A program made the translations under genes and the position numbers. 33,601 nt of DNA from an uncultured Clostridium sp. (lineage in GTDB: Bacteria; Bacillota; Clostridia; Lachnospirales; Lachnospiraceae): assembly GCA_900540335.1 (NCBI GenBank), contig UQFC01000024.1:1-33601 (forward strand), read 5' to 3'. Positions 7,996 through 14,162 of the stretch are shown here, in pieces. The notes under the pieces are model-generated. The model did not search any database. It saw only the letters and a list, made by a program, of their open reading frames with translations, and had not been told where the DNA came from. The stretch's first letter is position 1. Each line of letters begins with the position of its first letter.

Positions 7996-8120
7996 AAAAC
8001 GTAATTGTTCAGGACGGCGAGGAAACTGGCGGGAAAAGCTTGCTTGTAAACGGATTTTCCCGCCAGTTCTCACATCGAAGAAAGCTCCGATGCTTCCTGC
8101 CCGGCTTTGCCGGACAAGAA
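7990..8120 (+). repeat. Family-1 promoter-linked structured element, copy A (aroF leader)
   Basis: It aligns with 33459-33599 over its full length, with a single 10-base indel. Shared blocks: TATAAT, CGTAA ten bases later, GACGGCG at +23, the loop GCTYGCTTGTAAASGGA, and CGGCTTTGCCGGACAAGAA. Hairpin 1 is a perfect 14-bp stem (8024-8037 with 8055-8068). Hairpin 2 is 8073-8080 with 8085-8092, one mismatch. Hairpin 3 has CCGGC-TTT-GCCGG (8101-8113). A further 8-bp hairpin outside the repeat follows (8140-8147 with 8157-8164). This is the main content of the gene-free 7834-8204 stretch. Confidence 0.85.
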
Positions 8121-8204
8121 AATACTCTGTACTGAACAGTTGCAAGAAAGTGTAAATCTTGCAAATCAGCAGGGGAATGTAGATTATACAAAGGAGATAC
8201 TGCA

Positions 8205-9233
8205 ATGGGGTATGAATTTATTAATAAACTGCCGACTCCGGCAGAGATCAAAGAGCAGTTTCCACTGCCTGTAGAATGCGCCGCTGCCAAGGCACAGCGG
8301 GATGAAGAAGTAAAAAAAGCAATCAGCGGACAGAGCGACAAATTTCTTGTCATTATCGGTCCCTGCTCTGCTGACAACGAAGATTCCGTTCTGGATTATA
8401 CCAGCCGTCTGGTAAAACTTCAGGAGGATACCAGGGGTAAACTGATCCTGATTCCCCGAATCTACACCAACAAACCCAGAACCACCGGCGACGGATATAA
8501 GGGTATGCTGCACCAGCCCGACCCAGAAAAACGTCCCAGCATGGCTGACGGTCTTCATGCAATCCGTCACCTTCACATGCGTGTGTTAATGGAAACCGGT
8601 CTTTCCACCGCTGACGAAATGCTGTATCCGGACAATGTCAGCTATCTGGATGACATTATGTCCTATATCGCTGTAGGCGCCCGCTCCGTGGAAAACCAGC
8701 AGCACCGCCTTGTTTCCAGCGGCTGTCATGTCCCGGTAGGTATGAAAAATCCTACCAGCGGCGATTTATCCGTTATGCTCAATTCCGTTCATGCCGCACA
8801 GCACGGCCACGAGTTCATTATGCGGGACTGGGAAGTAAAAACAGAGGGCAATCCCTGGACACATACCATCCTGCGCGGCGCTGTCAGCAAGCACGGCCAG
8901 TGTCTGCCCAACTACCACTACGAGGATCTGATGCTGCTTCACCAGCTTTACATGGAGCGGAACCTGGTAAATCCGGCCTGCATCGTAGATGCCAACCATT
9001 CCAACTCCAATAAGCAGTACAAGGAGCAGATCCGCATTGTAAAAGAGGTTCTTCACAGCCGCCGCCACTCTGCTGATTTGAATTCCTTCATCAAGGGCGT
9101 TATGATTGAAAGCTATATTGAAGAAGGCAATCAGAAGATCGGAGAACACTGCTATGGAAAATCCATTACCGATCCCTGTCTTGGATGGGAAGATTCCGAA
9201 CGTCTGATTTACGAAATTGCAGAGAGCGTATAA
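8205..9233 (+). CDS. aroF: 3-deoxy-7-phosphoheptulonate (DAHP) synthase, class I alpha
   Basis: Catalyses phosphoenolpyruvate + erythrose 4-phosphate to DAHP, the entry step of the shikimate pathway to aromatic amino acids. The 342-residue product matches the AroF/AroG/AroH type. Visible features are IIGPCSADN near residue 50, the substrate loop PRTTGDGYKG near residue 87, VGMKNPTSGD near residue 180, and the C-terminal YGKSITDPCLGWEDSE. The metal-site Cys is in GPCS. ATG at 8205 follows AAAGGAG. It is monocistronic, with the 9386-9486 hairpin downstream. The leader is about 200 bases with four predicted hairpins, which suggests control at the RNA level; no Trp/Phe/Tyr-rich leader peptide was found. 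Which of aroF/G/H is the best name cannot be decided. Confidence 0.93.
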   Translation: MGYEFINKLPTPAEIKEQFPLPVECAAAKAQRDEEVKKAISGQSDKFLVIIGPCSADNEDSVLDYTSRLVKLQEDTRGKLILIPRIYTNKPRTTGDGYKGMLHQPDPEKRPSMADGLHAIRHLHMRVLMETGLSTADEMLYPDNVSYLDDIMSYIAVGARSVENQQHRLVSSGCHVPVGMKNPTSGDLSVMLNSVHAAQHGHEFIMRDWEVKTEGNPWTHTILRGAVSKHGQCLPNYHYEDLMLLHQLYMERNLVNPACIVDANHSNSNKQYKEQIRIVKEVLHSRRHSADLNSFIKGVMIESYIEEGNQKIGEHCYGKSITDPCLGWEDSERLIYEIAESV

Positions 9234-9240
9234 GCTTTTT

Positions 9241-9374
9241 CGCCTGTGACAGGACGTTTCTGCGGCAATTTTTTCTTTCGCCTGCGCCAGAACGCTTTTG
9301 CGGCAAATTTCTCTTTTGCCCGTGGCGTTCCCCGCAGAGCATTATTCTTTCATAAGGCGCACTTTCTTATGAAA
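9241..9374 (+). repeat. Family-2 intergenic repeat, copy B (with internal tandem unit)
   Basis: Starts seven bases after the DAHP synthase stop. A unit beginning CGCCTG at 9241 is repeated 38 bases later at 9279 (both contain TGCGGCAA followed by a T/C-rich run). The second unit aligns with copy A, including the terminal hairpin: 9 bp, 9348-9356 with 9366-9374, sharing the loop GCGCACTT. Together with the 9386-9486 hairpin it fills the gene-free stretch 9234-9536. Confidence 0.7.
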
Positions 9375-9385
9375 TCACAAAAAAC

Positions 9386-9486
9386 AGGGGTATCACAAAA
9401 CAGATTTTTCAGTCCGGATATGGCATATTATACACCACAGGCAAAATGCGATATCTGGCTGAATTACCGTGTTTTGTGATACCCCT
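9386..9486. terminator. Long interrupted hairpin between convergent genes, probable bidirectional terminator
   Basis: A perfect 16-bp inverted repeat, AGGGGTATCACAAAAC (9386-9401) with its complement at 9471-9486. It encloses a second imperfect stem (9410-9426 with 9446-9461). On the minus strand the outer stem is followed by CTGTTTTTTG, a good U-tract for ending uxuB. On the plus strand the tract is weaker (TATTAAATTTTT). Confidence 0.6.
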
Positions 9487-9536
9487 TATTAAATTTTTCC
9501 GCTGACCTTAACAGGCTGCAGCATATCTTTACTTAT

Positions 9537-11147
9537 TTATGCAAGATATTTCTTCAGAGTTGCTCTTACAGCGCCGGTTCCTGCAATCTCTTCCAGGAAC
9601 ATTTCCTCGATCTTCTCACCGATTCCTGCTTCATACAGATCAATTCCAAAAATATTTGCATTAGACAGAATACCCTTCAGCTGTCCCTTATAGGTTTCCG
9701 GATGGCCTACCTCAATGCCCTCCAGAGCCTGAACCAGCTCCGGAACCATCGGATCTGCAGAAAGCTCAAACTTCTCGCCATCATCCTGAACACCCAGCAG
9801 GTAACGGCACCAGCCGGCAATTGCCAGAGGAATTGCAGTCAGCTTCTTTGCATCGCCGTATTTTGCCACATAGGATTTGATGGTTTCGCCGTAACGAATG
9901 CCTACCTTCTGAGAGGTATCGGTTGCAATACGCTGAGGCGTATCCGGCATAAAGGGATTCGGAATCCGGACATTGATTACTTCATCTACAAATGCCTCCG
10001 GAGACAGGATTCCCGGGTTGGTAACAACCGGCATACCCTCAACCGGACCAATCTGATGAACCAGCTTGTTCAGCTCTTCGTCCTTCATCTCATTTGCAAT
10101 CAGATCATAACCCAGAACACAGCCATAAACTGCCAGAGCGGTATGCAGCGGATTCAGACAGGTAGTAACCTTCATGCGCTCTACCTTGTTTACGGTGTCA
10201 CGATCTGTCATATAAACGCCTGCCTTCTCCAGAGCCGGACGGCCATTGGGGAATTTGTCCTCGATAACCAGGTACTGAGGTCCTTCTGCGTTTACAAACG
10301 GAGCAATATAGGTTTTCTTGGAGGTGATAACCGGAGCCATACCCTCAACGCCTGCCTTTTCCAGCTCTTCACATACAGAATCAGCCGGTCTTGGGGTGAT
10401 CTTGTCAATCATGCTCCAGGGGAATGCAACCTGCTTTTCATCGCAGAGATAGTCCACAAATTCAGCAGATACAAAGCCCTTCTTCTCCCACTCTTTTGCC
10501 ATGGTTACGATGGAATTCTGCAGCTTCTCACCATTGTGTGAGCAGTTATCCATAGAAACAACAGACAGCGGATACTTTCCTGCCTGGAATCTTTCCCACA
10601 GCAGAGCGCAGACAACTGCCATTGCAGAGCCTGCCTTATCCGGGCCATTATCAATATCAGCCTGAATAAACGGGAAGAAATTGCCTTCTGCATTTTTCAG
10701 AGCATATCCCTTCTCGGTAATGGTAAAGGAAATCATCTGCAGATCCGGGTTTACAAAAATCTCTTTCAGGCGGTTCCACTCTTCAGCAACGCCGGACTGA
10801 GCCTTGATAGCCTCTGTCAGGGATCCCAGAACTGCCTTGTCAGTTGAACCGTCAGCCTTTAAGGTAACAGCCAGAACCAGATTGTCATAGGGCTTGTAAA
10901 TCTTGTCTACTACGTCAAAATCAAAGGTCTCCACACAGGTAATTCCCTTGTCCAGAGCGCCTTCTTCAATCAGCTTATCTGCCAGTCCGCCAATAAAAAT
11001 ACGGAAAATATTTCCTGCGCCAAAATGTACCCACACCGGGGCTTTTCTCGTATTCTCTGCCAGCTTCTCTACATCATAAGACGGCAACTTAATACCTGCG
11101 GCCTGCCAGGCTGCTGTATCCTTTAATCCTGCTAATGTCAGTTTCAT
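9537..11147 (-). CDS. uxuB: Fructuronate reductase (D-mannonate oxidoreductase)
   Basis: Reduces D-fructuronate to D-mannonate with NADH in glucuronate breakdown. The 536-residue product is a mannitol dehydrogenase family member. The Rossmann segment WVHFGAGNIFRIFIGGLADK is near residue 40, and the catalytic-domain motif CLNPLHTALAVYG is near residue 330. Start ATG at 11145-11147, giving MKLTLAGLKD, behind AGGAAAG; upstream in-frame codons are not conserved-looking. It is the last gene of a minus-strand operon uxuA - GntR regulator - uxuB and ends before the long hairpin at 9386-9486. The name rests on context with uxuA; other polyol/uronate dehydrogenases of this family look alike. Confidence 0.9.
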   Translation of the reverse strand: MKLTLAGLKDTAAWQAAGIKLPSYDVEKLAENTRKAPVWVHFGAGNIFRIFIGGLADKLIEEGALDKGITCVETFDFDVVDKIYKPYDNLVLAVTLKADGSTDKAVLGSLTEAIKAQSGVAEEWNRLKEIFVNPDLQMISFTITEKGYALKNAEGNFFPFIQADIDNGPDKAGSAMAVVCALLWERFQAGKYPLSVVSMDNCSHNGEKLQNSIVTMAKEWEKKGFVSAEFVDYLCDEKQVAFPWSMIDKITPRPADSVCEELEKAGVEGMAPVITSKKTYIAPFVNAEGPQYLVIEDKFPNGRPALEKAGVYMTDRDTVNKVERMKVTTCLNPLHTALAVYGCVLGYDLIANEMKDEELNKLVHQIGPVEGMPVVTNPGILSPEAFVDEVINVRIPNPFMPDTPQRIATDTSQKVGIRYGETIKSYVAKYGDAKKLTAIPLAIAGWCRYLLGVQDDGEKFELSADPMVPELVQALEGIEVGHPETYKGQLKGILSNANIFGIDLYEAGIGEKIEEMFLEEIAGTGAVRATLKKYLA

Positions 11148-11212
11148 ATCGTCACACTTTCCTTTTTGGTTTCGTTTATTGGTCACTTTTTCAGGGTCCG
11201 CACGAGCCTCTC

Positions 11213-11887
11213 TCACTGAAAGTACTGCGGATACTGCTCCCGAAGAGCAGTTTCATCAACTTTATAGCGATTTAAATGCTTTTCCATCAGCTGCCGGGCC
11301 GCTTCCTGGTCATGAGCCGCCACTGCCTCATAGATTTCTCTGTGATCGCCCATCCACAGATGCTCCTTCACTGCCGTAACAGCCAGACTGCGGACCCGGT
11401 CAAAATGAACCGTAATACTCCGCATCATCTCATAAGCCTGCATCCGTCCTGCAATCTGAAATAACAGGCGATGGAACTCATCATCCATTTCCAGAAGCCG
11501 CTCCGAAGAGCCGTGCTGATAATAAAACTCCTGAAGCGCAACGTTCTCCTTCAGCTGCTCTAACTGCTCCTGAGTCGCCCGCTCACAGGCAAGCTGTACC
11601 ACTGCTACCTCCAGCACACTGCGGACAAACTGCGCCTCCTCTACCAGATTGTAGTCAATAGGCGCCACCACACTGCCCCTCTGGGGGTATATCTCAACAA
11701 TTTTTACCTTTGCCAAATCCAGCAGGGCTTCCCGGACCGGTGTCCGGGACAGATTCATCCAGGCGGCCAGCTCCCGGTCACTGATAGCAGTTCCCGGTTC
11801 CAGCTCCAGAGAAATAATCTTGTCCCGAATCACCCGTTTTGCATAATCACGTCCGCTTTCGTGGGGATATCGTTCTGTCAGCTCCAT
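11213..11887 (-). CDS. GntR-family regulator with FCD domain (UxuR/ExuR-like)
   Basis: A 224-residue FadR-subfamily GntR regulator. The N-terminal winged helix contains LEPGTAISDRELAAWMNLS and SRTPVREALLDL (about residues 30-60). The C-terminal alpha-helical FCD ligand-binding domain has DDEFHRLLF near residue 140 and the later His residues that bind metal and ligand. It lies between uxuA and uxuB on the same strand, so it probably senses a hexuronate intermediate and represses its own operon. Start: ATG at 11885-11887, ten bases from AGGGGG; a GTG three codons upstream overlaps that ribosome-binding site and is less likely. A candidate operator is the palindrome at 13163-13176. Confidence 0.9.
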   Translation of the reverse strand: MELTERYPHESGRDYAKRVIRDKIISLELEPGTAISDRELAAWMNLSRTPVREALLDLAKVKIVEIYPQRGSVVAPIDYNLVEEAQFVRSVLEVAVVQLACERATQEQLEQLKENVALQEFYYQHGSSERLLEMDDEFHRLLFQIAGRMQAYEMMRSITVHFDRVRSLAVTAVKEHLWMGDHREIYEAVAAHDQEAARQLMEKHLNRYKVDETALREQYPQYFQ

Positions 11888-11966
11888 GGTATCCACTCCC
11901 CCTTATCCTGTCCTGCGAAAAGCCGTAAAATGCCTTCCCTTCCGTTTTCTCCAGCCTTGAAATGAC

Positions 11967-13049
11967 TTATTTATTGGTCATTTTGTCAATAGCTTCCCAG
12001 AGACCGTTTAAGTAAACAGCTCCCAGTGCACGGTCATACAGACCATATCCCGGACGGCCAACCTCATCCCAGATCATTCTTCCGTGGTCCGGACGAACGT
12101 ATACATCATGAGGACAGGTATCGTAAACAGCCTTTACAATCTCAAACAGATCCAGATCACCGGCAGAAGACAGATGAGCTGCCTCACGGAACTTGTGGTG
12201 TCCCAGATATTTTACGTTACGGATATGAAGGCAGGCAATTCTGTCCATCTCACCGAAGTGACGGATAATAGCCGGAATATCATTGTCCGGATTTGAGCCC
12301 AGAGAACCGGTGCACAGGCACAGTGCATTTGCCGGTGAATCATGAAGGGCAACAATCTTATCAAAATCTTCCTGGCTGTGGGAAATACGCGGAAGTCCGA
12401 AAATCGGCCATGCCGGATCATCCGGATGAACAGCCATCTTTACGCCAACCTCTTCACATACCGGAATTACTGCATCCAGGAAATACTTGTAGTTCTCACG
12501 CAGCTTGTCCGGAGTAATGCTCTCATATCTCTTCAGAGTAGTCTCCAGCTCAGCCAGACGCTCCGGCTCCCATCCCGGAAGGGTAAATCCATTGCAGTTT
12601 TCGATCGTATTCTTTACCAGGTCTACCGGAGTCATATCGCCTAACTCTTTCTCGTCAAAATACAGGCTGTTGGAACCATCCTCCGGAATCTCTCTGGCAA
12701 GGTCAGTACGCAGCCAGTCAAATACCGGCATAAAGTTGTATACAATAACCTTGATGCCGTATTTTGCCAGATTACGGATTGTGGTAATGTAGTTTGCAAT
12801 ATACTCGTCACGGGTAGGAAGACCCATCTTAATGTCCTCGTGCACGTTGACACTCTCGATAACCTCGCACTCCAGACCTGCTGCGTGAACCTCGTCCACA
12901 TAAGCCTTGATCTCTTCCTCGGTCCAAACCTCTCCGGCTGCCTTGTAATCCAGAACGCCCATCAGGCCGCTCATACCCGGGATCTGGCGAATCTGCTTTA
13001 AGGTAATGGAATCACTGTCAGAACCATACCAGCGGAATGTCATTTTCAT
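11967..13049 (-). CDS. uxuA: D-mannonate dehydratase
   Basis: Dehydrates D-mannonate to 2-keto-3-deoxy-D-gluconate in glucuronate catabolism. The 360-residue product has the usual UxuA length. It starts MKMTFRWYGSDSDSITLKQI and carries MAVHPDDPAWPIFGLPRI and CLCTGSLGSNPDND, characteristic of the metal-dependent dehydratase with a TIM-barrel fold; His, Cys and Asp in these segments bind the divalent metal. ATG at 13047-13049 follows AAGGAGG. The open frame extends 38 codons upstream without conserved sequence. First gene of the operon, behind the promoter at 13135-13163. The product of this enzyme is the substrate of the kinase at 32331-33419. Confidence 0.96.
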   Translation of the reverse strand: MKMTFRWYGSDSDSITLKQIRQIPGMSGLMGVLDYKAAGEVWTEEEIKAYVDEVHAAGLECEVIESVNVHEDIKMGLPTRDEYIANYITTIRNLAKYGIKVIVYNFMPVFDWLRTDLAREIPEDGSNSLYFDEKELGDMTPVDLVKNTIENCNGFTLPGWEPERLAELETTLKRYESITPDKLRENYKYFLDAVIPVCEEVGVKMAVHPDDPAWPIFGLPRISHSQEDFDKIVALHDSPANALCLCTGSLGSNPDNDIPAIIRHFGEMDRIACLHIRNVKYLGHHKFREAAHLSSAGDLDLFEIVKAVYDTCPHDVYVRPDHGRMIWDEVGRPGYGLYDRALGAVYLNGLWEAIDKMTNK

Positions 13050-13134
13050 ATTGCATTTCCTCCTTAAAATAAAATTAAAATATAGTTTTCCTGTTTTCGC
13101 TCCGGCCATACACCAAAAGCCTGTTGCTGATTTG

Positions 13135-13163
13135 ATTATATCACCAATTTTCTCTTTGGTCAA
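13135..13163 (-). promoter_or_regulatory. uxu operon promoter
   Basis: Minus strand: TTGACC (13163-13158), 17 bases, consensus TATAAT (13140-13135), about 85 bases before the uxuA start. The -35 box abuts the palindrome at 13163-13176. Confidence 0.75.
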
Positions 13164-13176
13164 CTAATATATTAGT
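13163..13176. promoter_or_regulatory. Palindromic candidate operator for the GntR regulator
   Basis: Perfect 14-bp palindrome ACTAATATATTAGT touching the -35 box of the uxu promoter. Its size and T-A-rich symmetry suit a FadR-type GntR dimer, but the binding protein is inferred from context. The rest of the gene-free region 13177-13325 shows no other clear signal. Confidence 0.45.
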
Positions 13177-13325
13177 ATTTTATCGGAAATTTGCACTATT
13201 TTTTTAAAGAAAACCCAATCTCTTTCCCTGTTTTGCCGTAATATATTCTTATCTGCACAAATGGAAACGAAAATGAAGCCTCTTTTGTTCTTTCTGACCG
13301 TTACAGTATCTCTCTGCCGAAGGTC

Positions 13326-13354
13326 TTGTGATTTTGCAGTTTTTGCGATATGAT
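13326..13354 (+). promoter_or_regulatory. Predicted promoter of the YcxB-like gene
   Basis: TTGTGA (13326-13331), 17 bases, TATGAT (13349-13354). The transcript would start near 13361. Its leader of about 76 bases contains a 9-bp hairpin, CGGGAAAAC (13379-13387) with 13392-13400. Confidence 0.5.
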
Positions 13355-13437
13355 ATATTTTATAGTTTCCGCAGCCATCGGGAAAACAGCCGTTTTCCCG
13401 GACAGCTGCAGATTTTTCAAGAAAAGAGGACATTTTT

Positions 13438-13992
13438 ATGAGACCTGATACCATTGTTACTTCTTCCAGAATTGACAAATCTATTTTCTGCCGTTTTGCC
13501 ATATTTGATTCTATGATATTCCGCAAGCATTTCCGTTCCCCTGCTGTTTTTGCAGGTATTATGGGTGTCTTTGCCTGCATTTGCTACACTCAGATAGGAA
13601 AGGCAGAGCAGGCTGCTCTTCTGGGAAATGTGCTGCTGGGCATTGGCCTGATTCTTCCGGCTGTATATTTTGGACATTTTTACATGGATCTGCAGAATCA
13701 GGCGAAAAAGCTTAAACTGGAGACTCCCAGACATGTCTATACCATATCCATGACTACTGCTCCGGACGGTATCACCATCGTCACTCCTTCCGGTGAGGGC
13801 GGCACTCTCCGCCTCCGTTGGGAACATATTTACCAGGTATACCGGGTAAAAGGCTGTATCTATTTTTACATATCTGCCCGTCAGGCTTTCCTTCTTCCTG
13901 AAGACCAGAGCAATGTGGAAACAGACGAGCTGTGGAAATTTCTGGGAGAAATGCTTCCGGCTGAAAAAGTAATTGATCGAAGAAAACATTGA
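13438..13992 (+). CDS. YcxB-like membrane protein
   Basis: A 184-residue protein. The N-terminal 35 residues are followed by two hydrophobic helices (about residues 37-53 and 60-80). A soluble domain then has alternating strands, including the segment RLRWEHIYQVYRVKGCIYFYIS (read across residues 121-142), typical of YcxB-type C-terminal domains that follow two membrane helices. Function is unknown in the family. ATG at 13438 follows AGAGGA. Its last residues, IDRRKH plus stop, lie within a 19-bp sequence repeated exactly at 21880-21898, so the 3' end of this gene looks like an insertion target. A strong terminator follows. Confidence 0.7.
   Translation: MRPDTIVTSSRIDKSIFCRFAIFDSMIFRKHFRSPAVFAGIMGVFACICYTQIGKAEQAALLGNVLLGIGLILPAVYFGHFYMDLQNQAKKLKLETPRHVYTISMTTAPDGITIVTPSGEGGTLRLRWEHIYQVYRVKGCIYFYISARQAFLLPEDQSNVETDELWKFLGEMLPAEKVIDRRKH
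13972..13990 (+). repeat. 19-bp direct repeat, left copy (candidate attachment site)
   Basis: ATTGATCGAAGAAAACATT, identical to 21880-21898. Similarity continues for about 14 more bases with a few changes (GAAACAAGGGG here, AAGACAAAGGGG at right). It encodes the last six residues of the YcxB-like protein. The right copy would encode the same six residues and then a different stop codon (TAA instead of TGA). Confidence 0.7.
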
Positions 13993-13997
13993 AACAA

Positions 13998-14051
13998 GGG
14001 GTACTGATTCACAGGTGATTATTTACCGGTGAATCAGTACCCTGCTTTTTT
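13998..14051 (+). terminator. Intrinsic terminator after the YcxB-like gene
   Basis: A 14-bp perfect stem, GGGTACTGATTCAC (13999-14012) with 14029-14042, followed by GCTTTTTT (14044-14051). Confidence 0.9.
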
Positions 14052-14095
14052 GCCCGAAAACAGAAAACTATCTTCAAAGCATCAACATCTCTGTA

Positions 14096-14144
14096 CCATT
14101 ATAACCCATTGATACTTTATCAAAAATGGGTTATAATGGGTTAT
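14096..14144 (+). promoter_or_regulatory. ATPase gene promoter embedded in a triple 10-mer operator
   Basis: The promoter is TTGATA (14109-14114), 17 bases, consensus TATAAT (14132-14137). The 10-mer AATGGGTTAT occurs twice in exact tandem (14125-14134, 14135-14144) and once inverted (14101-14110). The inverted and first direct copies form a perfect 15-bp inverted repeat (14096-14110 with 14125-14139). The sites cover both promoter boxes, so a protein bound here should block transcription. Confidence 0.75.
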
Positions 14145-14162
14145 GAAAGATGAGGTGAGCAT

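Noticed and set aside
7273..8004. 243-codon plus-strand frame
   Set aside because: Lies opposite the Gfo/Idh gene and both divergent promoters; composition is not protein-like.
7996..8204. T-box, Trp attenuator or known riboswitch in the DAHP synthase leader
   Set aside because: No T-box sequence, no aromatic-codon-rich leader peptide and no terminator U-tract after the hairpins.
9246..9479. 77-codon plus-strand frame after the DAHP synthase gene
   Set aside because: Made of the family-2 repeat and the long hairpin; explained by those elements.
13164..13580. 138-codon open frame on the minus strand
   Set aside because: It covers the uxu promoter region and the start of the YcxB-like gene on the other strand, has no ribosome-binding site and no recognisable domain.
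13417..13989. 190-codon minus-strand frame opposite the YcxB-like gene
   Set aside because: Antisense shadow; the plus frame has membrane helices, a ribosome-binding site and a family resemblance.
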